The position numbers and the translations under genes were made by a program. 64,000 nt of DNA from Algisphaera agarilytica (lineage in GTDB: Bacteria; Planctomycetota; Phycisphaerae; Phycisphaerales; Phycisphaeraceae), in NCBI RefSeq assembly GCF_014207595.1, contig NZ_JACHGY010000001.1, positions 1,488,001 through 1,552,000 of the forward strand. The letters run 5' to 3'. Under the pieces are notes generated by a model. The model was not told the DNA's origin. It did no database searches and saw nothing but the letters and a program-made list of their open reading frames with translations. Shown one piece after another: positions 24,892-33,610 of the stretch (its first letter is position 1; the number at the start of each line of letters is the position of its first letter).

Positions 24892-25407
24892 ATGACCCAC
24901 CCCGACGACCCCCAACTTCCCGACGACCTGATCGCCGAGCTCAAACGCCGGGACGCTCAGCCGTTTGCCGACACCGACCGGCTCGACGAGCGCATCCGCC
25001 TCGCGATCGATGCGCACTATGCGCCCACGGACCTGGTGGCGACTGCTTCGGCCCCCGCGTCGTGGCGTTTCCGTCGCCGGCTGATCGGAGCTGGCCTGGC
25101 GGCGGCCGCCGCGGTGGGCTTCGTGGTTTGGCTCAACCCGAACACCTTTTCGCCGCCCGCCGATCCGGTCGCGCAGGTCGCCCCATCGCCCGAACTCCCT
25201 CACGACTTCAACCGCGACGGCGCGCTCGACATCCTCGACGTCATGCGGCTGGCAAAACACGTCCAGGACACGCCGCCTTCCGGCCCCCTCGCGGACTCGG
25301 CCGCCGTGTTCGATGTGAACCATGACCAGCGCATCGATGCGCAAGACGTCCAGACGCTCGGCCGATCCATCGTCCGCCTCGCTTCCGAGAAGGACGGTGA
25401 GGTATGA
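24892..25407 (+). CDS. Single-pass membrane protein with a dockerin-like domain (putative anti-sigma)
   Basis: A 171-aa protein in three parts. The N-terminal 60 residues are charged and helical (LPDDLIAELKRRD…LDERIRLAIDAHY) and presumably cytoplasmic. One transmembrane helix spans about 67-87 (LIGAGLAAAAAVGFVVWL). The outer C-terminal region carries two calcium-loop repeats of dockerin type I: DFNRDGALDILDVMRLAKHV and DVNHDQRIDAQDVQTLGR, both with Asp/Asn at 1, 3, 5, 9 and 12. GAGGA lies 5 nt before the ATG at 24892. Its place after an ECF gene suggests an anti-sigma factor, though it lacks the zinc-binding HxxxCxxC motif. Its stop overlaps the next start (ATGA). Confidence 0.82.
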   Translation: MTHPDDPQLPDDLIAELKRRDAQPFADTDRLDERIRLAIDAHYAPTDLVATASAPASWRFRRRLIGAGLAAAAAVGFVVWLNPNTFSPPADPVAQVAPSPELPHDFNRDGALDILDVMRLAKHVQDTPPSGPLADSAAVFDVNHDQRIDAQDVQTLGRSIVRLASEKDGEV

Positions 25408-25919
25408 GAACGCTGGCCGCGATGAGTTTCGTGCTGCTTTGCTTGAGCCTCGCTGTGTCGTTAGCGCCGCCGACGGCATCCGGGGATGTGCAAACCCTGC
25501 CCGACACGCGGCCCGCCGCCGCGGCCTCGCCCTACTTCGAAGCGGTCCCCGTGGTGATCGATCCGCAGGGGCAACCGTTGGCAGCGTATCAGTTCGAGCT
25601 GTCCTCGCCCAACGCCGAGCTCACCATCGTGGGCTTGGAGAACGGCGAGCATCCCGCGTTTGCCGACGCGCCCTTCTACGACACCGACGCGGTCAACCAG
25701 GGCCGGGCCGACCGCATCATCGTTGCCGCCTACTCGCTTCTGCCCGGCGAAGAACTGCCGAATCAGCCAACGCGCGTCGCCACCGTCATGGTGCAGGTGC
25801 AGCTCTCGCCGGATGCCGAGCCGGGCACCGTTGCCGAATATCAACTCGACCTCATCACCGCGGGCAACCCCGCCGGCGAGCCGATCCCCGCCGCCCTTTT
25901 CCGTGGAGCGCAGCCTTGA
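25404..25919 (+). CDS. Secreted cohesin-like domain protein
   Basis: A 171-aa protein with a signal peptide (about 1-27, ending PTASGD). The mature part has the outline of a cohesin or CBM-type jelly roll: VVIDPQGQPLAAYQFELSSP, AELTIVGLENGEHPAF, RIIVAAYSLLPGEELP, VATVMVQVQLSP, YQLDLITAGNPAGEPI. This family-level match is by pattern only. It is encoded directly after a dockerin protein, with its start overlapping that gene's stop, and directly before a lipoprotein whose TTG start overlaps its own stop. A cohesin-dockerin partnership between the two products is an attractive inference. Confidence 0.6.
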   Translation: MRTLAAMSFVLLCLSLAVSLAPPTASGDVQTLPDTRPAAAASPYFEAVPVVIDPQGQPLAAYQFELSSPNAELTIVGLENGEHPAFADAPFYDTDAVNQGRADRIIVAAYSLLPGEELPNQPTRVATVMVQVQLSPDAEPGTVAEYQLDLITAGNPAGEPIPAALFRGAQP

Positions 25920-28141
25920 AACACGTCATTCAACTTTCGATTCTGAGCATCGTAGCCGTACTACTTCTGGTGGGATGCACCACCGAGGAATCGGCGTATC
26001 TCGACCCGACGGTGACGGGACGGTGGCAACAGACCCACGCGAATATGCCGATGACCGACTCCGACAGAGACGGTATTGCGGATTCACGGTGGAACTGGGC
26101 ACCCTTGCGAAACGAATCTCTGACGCATGTCATGGGCGTCAAAATCGTCGATGGCAAGCCCCAGCCCGCTGCTGCCCCCGTCTTCACCACCGTCGCCCCC
26201 GACGAAGAGGTCTGGATCATCGCCACCCCCGGCAATCAAGCGAATCCCGCGGCCCAAGACGACGACACCCCCGGCAGCGGCGCGCTGCTCGCACTGATGC
26301 CGCCCCCAACCGGAGGCGGCGAAGCCGAGAAAGTTCCTGTTCCGCTTGAGCACACCGACGTGCAGGCCCGCGTGGATGCCTACCTCGCCACCGTCGATGT
26401 CACCCAGCAGTTCCGCAACCCCTACGACACCAAGATCGAAGCGGTCTACGTCTTCCCGCTCCCGCAGAACGCCGCCGTGAGCGAGTTCATCATGATCATC
26501 GGCGAACGCAAGATCCGCGGCATCCTCCGCGAGAAAGAAGAAGCCAAGCGTCTCTACGAACAGGCCAAGCACCAGGGCTACAACGCCTCGCTGCTCACCC
26601 AGCAGCGCCCCAACCTCTTCACGCAGAAGGTCGCCAACCTCGAGCCCGGCCAACGCATCGACGTGAAGCTCAGCTACTTCCAGACCCTTGCCTACGCCGA
26701 CGGCGTGTACAGCTTCGTGTTCCCCATGGTCGTCGGGCCCCGGTTTAACCCGCCCGCCACGACCGCCACCGGCCAAGGGGTCGGGGCCGTGGGCTACGGC
26801 CGCACCGGCGCCTCCGGCCAATCCACCGAGGTGTCCTATCTCCGCCCCAACCAGCGCACCGCCCACGACATCGACCTTTCGCTCACCCTCGAGGCGGGCC
26901 TGCCCGTTGAAGAATTCCGCAGCCACCACCACGACGTCACCACCACCCGCCACGACGACGGCTCGATCACCTACGCGTTGGCCGACCACTCCGACAACCG
27001 GATCCCCAACCGCGACTTCGTGCTGTCCTACCGCGTGGCGGGCGATGACATCCGCACCAACGTGCTCACCCACACCGACGAAGCCACCAGCGAGAACTAT
27101 TTCACCATGATGCTGATCCCCCCGGCCGAGCTCGGCTCGCTCGAACGTCAGCCGATGGAGATGGTGTTTGTCATCGACTGCTCGGGCTCGATGGGCGGCG
27201 AGCCGATCGCCCAGGCCAAAGCTGCGATCGTGGCGGCGCTCGATCAACTCGGGCCAGACGACACGTTCCAGATCATCCGCTTCTCGTCGGACGCCTCGCA
27301 GCTCGGGCCCCAGCCAATCGCGGCGACTGACAAGAACAGGCGACACGCCAAACGCTACGTCCGCAACCTCCACAGCGGCGGCGGCACCATGATGATCGAG
27401 GGCATCAAGGCGGCGCTCGACTTCCCGCACGACCCCGAACGCTTCCGCGTGGTCACCTTCCTTACCGACGGCTTCATCGGTAACGACCGAGACATCATCG
27501 GTGAAGTGTCCAAACGCGTCGGCCCGGCCCGCATCTTCTCCTTCGGCGTCGGCTCCTCGCCCAACCGCTACCTCATGCAGCGCATGGCCAAGCAGGGACG
27601 AGGCGCCGCGGCCTACCTCGGGCTCAACGACGACGCCGCCGCGGTGATGGACACCTACTTCGACCGCGTCAGCCGACCCGCGCTCACCGACGTGGCCATC
27701 CACTTCGGCAACGCCGAGGTCAGCGACGTCTACCCCGCGACGCTGCCCGACCTGTTCGTCGGCCGACCTGTCGTAGTCACCGGCAAGTACACCGGCACGC
27801 TCGACCACGTCCGCGTCGGCGGGTTTGCCGGGGGCGAGAAACGCGTGGCCACCATCGCGCCGCCCGACGACAACGCGACCCACCCCGCGCTCGCCCAGGT
27901 CTGGGCCCGCCAACGCATCGCCGACCTCTCGGATCAGATGACCTTTGCGGGTGTACGTTTGCAGAAAGAACTCGCGACCGAGATCCTCGACACCGCGCTG
28001 AGCCACTCGCTCATGAGCGACTACACCGCGTTCGTCGCCATCGACGCCGCCCACGTCACGGCCGGGAGCAGCGGCGTGACTGTCCACCACCCCGTACCCG
28101 TACCCGACGGCGTGCGTTACGACACCACAGTCGCCAAGTAA
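25916..28141 (+). CDS. VIT and von Willebrand factor A domain lipoprotein
   Basis: A 741-aa protein, lipid-anchored (signal ending LLLVGC, Cys about residue 21). A calcium-loop-like DSDRDGIADS lies near residue 45. The VIT domain covers about 130-280 (QARVDAYLATVDVTQQFRNPYD, FPLPQNAAVSEF). The VWA domain starts near 417 with an intact MIDAS: FVIDCSGSMGG, HSGGGTMM and FLTDGF. The start is a TTG at 25916, sharing TTGA with the upstream stop. GGAG is 7 nt upstream, and it is the only start that gives the lipoprotein signal. Such proteins are surface adhesion or assembly factors in many bacteria. It ends the sigma-factor operon. Confidence 0.93.
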   Translation: MKHVIQLSILSIVAVLLLVGCTTEESAYLDPTVTGRWQQTHANMPMTDSDRDGIADSRWNWAPLRNESLTHVMGVKIVDGKPQPAAAPVFTTVAPDEEVWIIATPGNQANPAAQDDDTPGSGALLALMPPPTGGGEAEKVPVPLEHTDVQARVDAYLATVDVTQQFRNPYDTKIEAVYVFPLPQNAAVSEFIMIIGERKIRGILREKEEAKRLYEQAKHQGYNASLLTQQRPNLFTQKVANLEPGQRIDVKLSYFQTLAYADGVYSFVFPMVVGPRFNPPATTATGQGVGAVGYGRTGASGQSTEVSYLRPNQRTAHDIDLSLTLEAGLPVEEFRSHHHDVTTTRHDDGSITYALADHSDNRIPNRDFVLSYRVAGDDIRTNVLTHTDEATSENYFTMMLIPPAELGSLERQPMEMVFVIDCSGSMGGEPIAQAKAAIVAALDQLGPDDTFQIIRFSSDASQLGPQPIAATDKNRRHAKRYVRNLHSGGGTMMIEGIKAALDFPHDPERFRVVTFLTDGFIGNDRDIIGEVSKRVGPARIFSFGVGSSPNRYLMQRMAKQGRGAAAYLGLNDDAAAVMDTYFDRVSRPALTDVAIHFGNAEVSDVYPATLPDLFVGRPVVVTGKYTGTLDHVRVGGFAGGEKRVATIAPPDDNATHPALAQVWARQRIADLSDQMTFAGVRLQKELATEILDTALSHSLMSDYTAFVAIDAAHVTAGSSGVTVHHPVPVPDGVRYDTTVAK

Positions 28142-28142
28142 A

Positions 28143-28197
28143 AGCCGCCTGCGGCTTAGCGGGAATCGACAGGTTCCTGCGCTAAGCCGCAAGCGGC
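28143..28197. repeat. REP-like inverted repeat, copy 2
   Basis: Left arm AGCCGCCTGCGGCTTAGCG (28143-28161) and right arm CGCTAAGCCGCAAGCGGC (28180-28197) pair with one mismatch. It is the same element as at 5151-5215. It lies between two convergent genes (ends 28141 and 28223). Confidence 0.85.
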
Positions 28198-28222
28198 GGT
28201 TGAACATACTTCGAGGTTTGCG

Positions 28223-29044
28223 TTACTCCGCCGTGAGCACGGCCGTCCGCACCGCGTCGAGGATGGCTTGCAGCTTCGCCTGCATCTCCGGCTGGTCGGC
28301 GTAGAGGTACTCGCGCATCTGGTCCAGACGCTTGATCGTCGCGGGGCGGAACACCACGCCTTCGGGGAGCTCGGGGGTGTCGGGCATCAGCGCCGCGCCG
28401 CCGGCCAGGTCGCCCGAGAGCACCGCCGCGAGCGCGTGGCCCGTGCGGGTGGGCGTGTCGTCGACGGTGCCGAGCAGCGCGAACTGCTGACGGGCTTCGC
28501 GGTAGTAGCCGTGGTTGAGCAGCGCCCACGCATCGTCGCGGTGCGCTTCGGGGACGACGACGGTTTCGACCGCGGTGACCTCGATGTCCTGGGCCAACAC
28601 CGGCTGGAGGTCGATCGATGGGGCGCGTCGGGCCGAAGACTCGTCCCGGGCGTTGGGGTTGGTGAAGGTCTGGGGCGGGTTGTAGACCGGCGGGTCGTAG
28701 GTGACGTACGGCCGAACGACGCCGATGGCTTTTTCGTAGCGCGGGGTGTAGCGGTCGTAGCCGTACCGGTACCCGTCGCGGTAGGAGAAGCTCGGCACGG
28801 GCCGTAGCGGACGCACGACGCCGATGGCCTTCTCGCTCTCGGCATACCGCCCGACGCGCACCGCTTCGCCGCGGAATGTGCGCAGCGGGCGCTCGGTGAT
28901 CACCACGGTCTGCGACCGCCCGGTGTCGAGCGCCTCGGCGTCCGCCTCGACCTGCAGCTGGGCCGACGACATCGTCGCGGGCCACGCCAACAAACCGGCC
29001 ACGGCGAGCCGGGCCATCCATCCGAATTCACAACGGGTTTTCAT
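28223..29044 (-). CDS. Secreted protein with two EKAIGVVRP repeats
   Basis: A 273-aa protein with a signal peptide (about 1-28, ending ATMSSA). The N-terminal part has EKAIGVVRP twice, flanking a Tyr/Arg-rich stretch (YRDGYRYGYDRYTPRY). The C-terminal half (about 150-270) is helical, with AWALLNHGYYREARQQFALL and RTGHALAAVLSGDLAGGAALM. This looks like two or three divergent TPR-like helix pairs. The ATG at 29044 has GGAGA about 7 nt upstream. No known family. It is the only gene on its transcript, ending next to a REP-like repeat. Confidence 0.75.
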   Translation of the reverse strand: MKTRCEFGWMARLAVAGLLAWPATMSSAQLQVEADAEALDTGRSQTVVITERPLRTFRGEAVRVGRYAESEKAIGVVRPLRPVPSFSYRDGYRYGYDRYTPRYEKAIGVVRPYVTYDPPVYNPPQTFTNPNARDESSARRAPSIDLQPVLAQDIEVTAVETVVVPEAHRDDAWALLNHGYYREARQQFALLGTVDDTPTRTGHALAAVLSGDLAGGAALMPDTPELPEGVVFRPATIKRLDQMREYLYADQPEMQAKLQAILDAVRTAVLTAE

Positions 29045-29120
29045 CTCAATATCTCCAGGCAACGGCAAAACTCCATGCCCCTTGACCCACCCGGGCGATT
29101 GAACGCGCTTCACGGGCTAC

Positions 29121-29126
29121 ATTATA
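29121..29126 (-). promoter_or_regulatory. -10 box of the EKAIGVVRP protein gene
   Basis: A perfect TATAAT on the minus strand, about 77 bp before the start codon. No clear -35 is seen at 16-18 bp. Confidence 0.45.
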
Positions 29127-29135
29127 CGGACGTTT

Positions 29136-29161
29136 CCGCCGGGTTTTGAGAAACCCGGCGG
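29136..29161. repeat. Perfect 11-bp hairpin upstream of the RNase HII-like gene
   Basis: CCGCCGGGTTT-TGAG-AAACCCGGCGG, 36 bases before the ATG at 29198. It lies in a divergent intergenic gap, so it may be an operator, an attenuator or part of a 5' leader. Neither strand has a clean T tail. Confidence 0.65.
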
Positions 29162-29197
29162 CCAAAACTTTCGTTAACTGCTTTCCGAAAGCGATTT

Positions 29198-30196
29198 ATG
29201 TTTATTTACGCGGGCATCGACGAGGCGGGATACGGGCCGTTTTTCGGCCCGATGACCGTCGGCCGATGCGTGCTGCGGATCCCGAAGCTCGACCACGACG
29301 CCGATCCGCCGGACCTGTGGGCCCGGCTGAACAAGGCGGTGTGTCGCCGATTGTCGGGCCGCAAGGGCCGGCTGGTAGTGAACGACTCGAAGAAGCTGAC
29401 CACCAAGGCCGCGGGGATCAAGCACCTGGAAATGGGCTGCCTGGCGTTCGCCTCGCTCATGCACGACGACCCCGCCGAGGTGCCGGGCGACCTCGCGGCG
29501 TGGCTGGACGCGATGGGTGAACAGTCGCACCGCTCGCTGCACGAGTTGCCGTGGTACACGATGGACGAGGTCGGGCCGTGGGCGGAGCTGCCGGTGTCGG
29601 CCGACGAGGGGGAACTGGCAATCGCGCGGAACATGCTGCGCCAGACCTGCGGGCGCATCGGCGTGGAGGTCGCGGACCTGGGCTGCGCGGTCATTTTGGA
29701 GGACCGCTTCAACCGCATGGTCGACGCGACGCGGTCCAAAGCCGCGGTGAGTTTTACCTTTGTCGCCGGGCATTTACAGCACATCTGGCAGCACTACGGC
29801 GAGCACCACCCCACCGTCGTGGTCGACCGCCAGTCCGGCCGGATGCGCTACCGCGATACGCTGGCAATGAACTTCCCCGAAGTCGAAGTCGATGTACTAG
29901 CCGAGTCGCCGGCGCGATCGAGCTACCGTATCGAGTGCGGAGGCGGACGCGAGATGACCGTCGTGTTTCAGACCTCCGCCGAGGAGAACCACATGCCCGT
30001 GGCCCTCGCGTCGATGATCGCCAAGTACAACCGCGAGCTGATGATGGAGCGGTTCAAGGCCTATTTCACGAAACACCTGCCCGAAGTCGCCCCTACCGCG
30101 GGCTACGGCAGCGACGCCAAGCGGTTCTGGCAAGAGGTCCAGCCCCACCTCCAACGCCTGAAGATCGCGCCCCGCGCCCTGCGGCGGCACGCTTGA
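29198..30196 (+). CDS. RNase HII-like protein, divergent
   Basis: A 332-aa protein, much longer than normal RNase HII (about 200 aa). It keeps the outline of the family: GIDEAGYGPFFGPM at the N-terminus (Asp8, Glu9), NDSKKLT near residue 66, VVVDRQSGRMRYRD near 207, and ASMIAKYNRELMMERF near 270. The usual DEAGRG motif reads DEAGYG, so the Arg that helps recognise the RNA-DNA junction is replaced by Tyr, and the RD after AKxxR reads RE. About 100 extra residues lie between the second and third motifs. It may not have ordinary RNase HII activity. A terminator follows at 30359-30398. Confidence 0.75.
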   Translation: MFIYAGIDEAGYGPFFGPMTVGRCVLRIPKLDHDADPPDLWARLNKAVCRRLSGRKGRLVVNDSKKLTTKAAGIKHLEMGCLAFASLMHDDPAEVPGDLAAWLDAMGEQSHRSLHELPWYTMDEVGPWAELPVSADEGELAIARNMLRQTCGRIGVEVADLGCAVILEDRFNRMVDATRSKAAVSFTFVAGHLQHIWQHYGEHHPTVVVDRQSGRMRYRDTLAMNFPEVEVDVLAESPARSSYRIECGGGREMTVVFQTSAEENHMPVALASMIAKYNRELMMERFKAYFTKHLPEVAPTAGYGSDAKRFWQEVQPHLQRLKIAPRALRRHA

Positions 30197-30424
30197 CAGC
30201 CCGATCGGCTTCGATATGATTCGCCTGCTTGAGATAGAAAAGCAGCCCCAAAGGCTCTAAACCCGCTTTTTTCCTCAACACCCCTCATCAAAACACACTA
30301 AGTGGATTTCCATAGAAATTGTGTTAAGATTTGATGAGCAAAACATTGCCCCCGGAAGGGTTCGGCTTGGGACTTCGGTTCCAGCCGAGCCTTTTTTTAT
30401 GGGCCGGGTCAATCCAGCTCGGGA
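30197..30424 (+). other. Intergenic region with possible small RNA
   Basis: The 228 bases between the RNase HII-like and RND genes contain an AT-rich inverted repeat (CATCAAA … TTTGATG, about 30287-30336) followed by the strong terminator at 30359. The terminator is about 160 bases past the preceding stop, so either that gene has a long 3' UTR or a small RNA is made here. No good promoter could be read. Confidence 0.3.
30359..30398 (+). terminator. Strong rho-independent terminator
   Basis: GGTTCGGC…GCCGAGCC stem (30359-30366 with 30384-30391), with an inner TGGGAC-TTCG-GTTCCA stem-loop, then TTTTTTT. It is oriented on the plus strand. Confidence 0.9.
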
Positions 30425-33400
30425 TTACGCGGGGTTCGGGGCGCCGGTGTCGCCCGAAGGCTGCGGCGGAGAGGCGTCCGCGGCTTTCTTTGGCGGCTTC
30501 ACCTTCTCGGCCATGGTCTGGATGATGTAGAAGAACACCGGGACAAAGATCACCCCGACGATCGTCGCCAACAACATCCCGAAGAACACCGCGGTACCCA
30601 GCGAGCGCCGACTCGACGCACCCGCGCCGGTGGCGATGACCAGCGGCGCCGTGCCGAAGACAAACGAGAACGCCGTCATGAGGATCGGCCGGAAGCGGAG
30701 CTTGGCGGCTTCGATCGCCGCGTCCGCGATCGATCGGGCCTGGTTCATCCGCAGGTCGCGCGCAAACTCCACGATCAGGATCGCGTTCTTCGCCACCAGG
30801 GAGATCAACAACACGAAACCCACCTGCGTGTAGATGTTGTTGTCCAGGCCCAGCGCGTTGACGCCGACCAGCGCACCGAAGACGCCCAGCGGCACGGTGA
30901 ACAGGATCGAGATCGGCGTGGTCCAACTCTCGTACTGCGCGGCAAGCACAAGGAACACGATGATGAACGCCATGGCGAACGCGACCGACGCCTGGCTGCC
31001 CGCCTCGAGCTCCTGATACGTCTGGCCCGACCACGCGTAGCTGAAACCCGGGGGCAGGACCTCGTCCGACAACCGGCGCATCGACTCGATCGCCTGGCCC
31101 GACGACACGCCCGACGTCGCCGAGCCGGTGATGGTTGCGGCGGGGTATTGGTTGAACCGGACGATCGCCGCGGCGCCGAGCGAGTCTTCCACCCGCGCGA
31201 CCGAGTCCAGCGGCAGTGTGTCGCCGTTCTGGTTGCGGACCTTCAGCAGCGTGATGTCCTCGGCCGACCGGCGGAAGTCCGCCTCGGCCTGGGCGTAGAC
31301 CCGGAAGACCCGGCCGAAGTAGTTGAAGTCGTTCACGTACGCCCCGCCGAGGTTGGTCGCCATGGTGTCGAACACCACGCCGAGCGGCACGCCGAGCTTC
31401 TGCGCTTTCACCCGGTCGATGTCCACGAACAGCTGCGGGACACGGGCCCGGAAGCTGCTGAACATCTGCGTGAGCGTGGGGTCCTGCGTGCCCGCGGCGA
31501 CCATCGCGTCGGCCACGTCCTGCAACGCCCCGACCCCCGCGTCGCTGCGATCCTGGAGCTGGTACTCAAAACCGCCCGAAGCGCCCAGGCCCTGGATGGG
31601 CGGCGGGGTGAACGGGAAGACCACGCCCTCGGGGATCTGCGCCAGTCGGGGGGCAACCTGCGCGAGGATCTCGTCCACGTGCGGGCGGTCGTCCCAGCCC
31701 TCGAGGATCGCGATCGAGAAGCCGTTGTTGCTGGCCTGGGTTCCGCTGAGGATCGAGTAGCCGTTGACGCTGATGATGTCGACCACACCCTCGGTGCTGA
31801 ACAGGATCTCGTCGACCTGATTCACCACCTCGCGGGTCCGGGCGAGTTTCGCGGCGTCGGGAAGCTGCACGTTGACGAAGAAGTAGCCTAGGTCGTCGGA
31901 CGGCACGAAGCCGGTGGGCGTCTTCTTGTAAAGCCCGCCGGTCAGCGCGACGAACCCGCCAAAGACGATCAGCACGATGAGCGCGAGGCGGACACCCTTC
32001 TGCACCAGCCAGAGGTAGCCGGTCCGCGTGCCGTTGAGCGTCTTGTTGAACAGCACGAACAGCGGGAAACGGACCTGCTTTTGCGGGCGGAGCAGCAAGC
32101 CGCAGAGCGCCGGGCTGAGGGTCAGGGCGTTGATGGTCGAGAAGCTGGTGGCCACGGCGATGGTGATCGCAAACTGGCGGTACAACACGCCCGTGAGCCC
32201 GCCGAGGAGTGCCGTGGGGATGAACACCGCGAGGACGACGAGCGTGGTGGCGATCAGCGCGCCGCTGACCTCGTCCATTGCTTGGCGCGCGGCTTCCTTG
32301 GGGTCCAGGCCTTTCTCGTCGATGTTTCGAGAGGTGTTCTCGACCACAACGATGGCGTCGTCGACCACGATACCCACCGCGAGGATCAGGCCGAACAGCG
32401 TGAGCATGTTCAGCGAGAAGCCGAAGATCAGCAGTACGCCGAAGGTCGCCAGCAGCGACACGGGAATGGTGACCGCGGGCACGAGCGTCGCCCGCAGGTT
32501 CTGCATGAACAGGTAGGTGATCAGGAACACGAGGAAGATCGTGATGAATAGCGTCGTGACGACTTCTTCGATCGAGGCGGTGACGAAAGTGGTGAAGTCG
32601 AAGGTGACCTTCTGCTTCAGGCCGGGCGGGAAGTCGCGCTCGAGCTCGGCCATCGCGGCGTTGATGCCTTCGGCCACGGCGACCGCGTTGGAACCGGGCA
32701 GCTGGTACACGCCCAGCGTCGCGGCGGGACGGCCGTTGACCTCGGCCGACCAGGCGTAGTCCTGCGAGGACAACTCGACGCGGGCGACGTCTTTCACGCG
32801 GACGGTGCGTTGGTCCTCGCCGACCTTGACGATGATCTCTTCGAACTGCTCGACGCTCTGCAGACGGCCGAGCGTGGTGACGGTGTACTGGAAGCCGTCC
32901 TGCGTGGACGCGGGCTCTTGGCCGATCTTGCCGCCGGAGACCTGCACGTTCTGCGAGCGCAGCGCGTCGAGCAGGTCGACGGTAGTCAGGTCGCGGGCGG
33001 CGAGCTTCTCGGGGTCGAGCCAAATCCGCATCGCGAACGGCTTGCCGCCGAACACAAACACCTCGCCGACGCCCGGCACCCGGGCGAGGCGGTCCTTGAC
33101 GTAGATCTCGACGTAGTTCGACAGGAACAGCTCGTCGTACGACGGGTTGATCGGGTTGCCGTTCTCGTCCGTCTCGGCGTAAACCGAAACGACCTGCAGC
33201 AAGCTGGTCGAACGCTTCTTGGTCTGCACGCCCTGCCGGGTGACTTCCTCGGGCAGGCGCGGCTCGGCGATCGCGACGCGGTTCTGCGTGTAGACCGACG
33301 CGAGGTCGGGGTCGGTCCCCAGCTCGAACGTGACGTTGATCGTGCACGTGCCCTCGGAGGTCGAGGTCGAGCTCATATAGATCATGCCCTCGACGCCGTT

Positions 33401-33610
33401 GATCTGCTGTTCGAGCGGCGCGGTGACCGTGTCGACCACGGTCTGGGCGTCGGCCCCGGGGTAGCTCGCGGTGACCTGCACGACCGGCGGCGCGATCTCG
33501 GGGTACTGCTCGATCGGCAGCACCAACACGCTCACCCCGCCGACGATCATCATGATGATCGCGACGACGGCCGCGAAGACCGGGCGGTCAATAAAGAAGC
33601 GAGAAATCAT
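30425..33610 (-). CDS. RND multidrug efflux transporter, inner-membrane pump
   Basis: A 1061-aa AcrB/HAE1-family pump. It has the start ISRFFIDRPVFAAVVAIIMM, two repeats each with a periplasmic domain and six helices, the proton-relay Asp pair in GIVVDDAIVVVENTSR (about residues 404-419) and the Lys in LVAKNAILIVEFA (about 942). It ends with a short KPPKKAADASPPQ tail. The ATG directly follows the TAG of the adaptor gene, so the two form an operon. No outer-membrane TolC-like gene is in the window. It probably exports hydrophobic or amphiphilic compounds by proton antiport. Confidence 0.97.
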   Translation of the reverse strand: MISRFFIDRPVFAAVVAIIMMIVGGVSVLVLPIEQYPEIAPPVVQVTASYPGADAQTVVDTVTAPLEQQINGVEGMIYMSSTSTSEGTCTINVTFELGTDPDLASVYTQNRVAIAEPRLPEEVTRQGVQTKKRSTSLLQVVSVYAETDENGNPINPSYDELFLSNYVEIYVKDRLARVPGVGEVFVFGGKPFAMRIWLDPEKLAARDLTTVDLLDALRSQNVQVSGGKIGQEPASTQDGFQYTVTTLGRLQSVEQFEEIIVKVGEDQRTVRVKDVARVELSSQDYAWSAEVNGRPAATLGVYQLPGSNAVAVAEGINAAMAELERDFPPGLKQKVTFDFTTFVTASIEEVVTTLFITIFLVFLITYLFMQNLRATLVPAVTIPVSLLATFGVLLIFGFSLNMLTLFGLILAVGIVVDDAIVVVENTSRNIDEKGLDPKEAARQAMDEVSGALIATTLVVLAVFIPTALLGGLTGVLYRQFAITIAVATSFSTINALTLSPALCGLLLRPQKQVRFPLFVLFNKTLNGTRTGYLWLVQKGVRLALIVLIVFGGFVALTGGLYKKTPTGFVPSDDLGYFFVNVQLPDAAKLARTREVVNQVDEILFSTEGVVDIISVNGYSILSGTQASNNGFSIAILEGWDDRPHVDEILAQVAPRLAQIPEGVVFPFTPPPIQGLGASGGFEYQLQDRSDAGVGALQDVADAMVAAGTQDPTLTQMFSSFRARVPQLFVDIDRVKAQKLGVPLGVVFDTMATNLGGAYVNDFNYFGRVFRVYAQAEADFRRSAEDITLLKVRNQNGDTLPLDSVARVEDSLGAAAIVRFNQYPAATITGSATSGVSSGQAIESMRRLSDEVLPPGFSYAWSGQTYQELEAGSQASVAFAMAFIIVFLVLAAQYESWTTPISILFTVPLGVFGALVGVNALGLDNNIYTQVGFVLLISLVAKNAILIVEFARDLRMNQARSIADAAIEAAKLRFRPILMTAFSFVFGTAPLVIATGAGASSRRSLGTAVFFGMLLATIVGVIFVPVFFYIIQTMAEKVKPPKKAADASPPQPSGDTGAPNPA

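Noticed and set aside
26084-28207. Minus-strand open frame opposite the VIT-VWA gene (707 codons)
   Set aside because: The VIT-VWA protein has complete domains and a lipoprotein signal. The antisense frame has neither.
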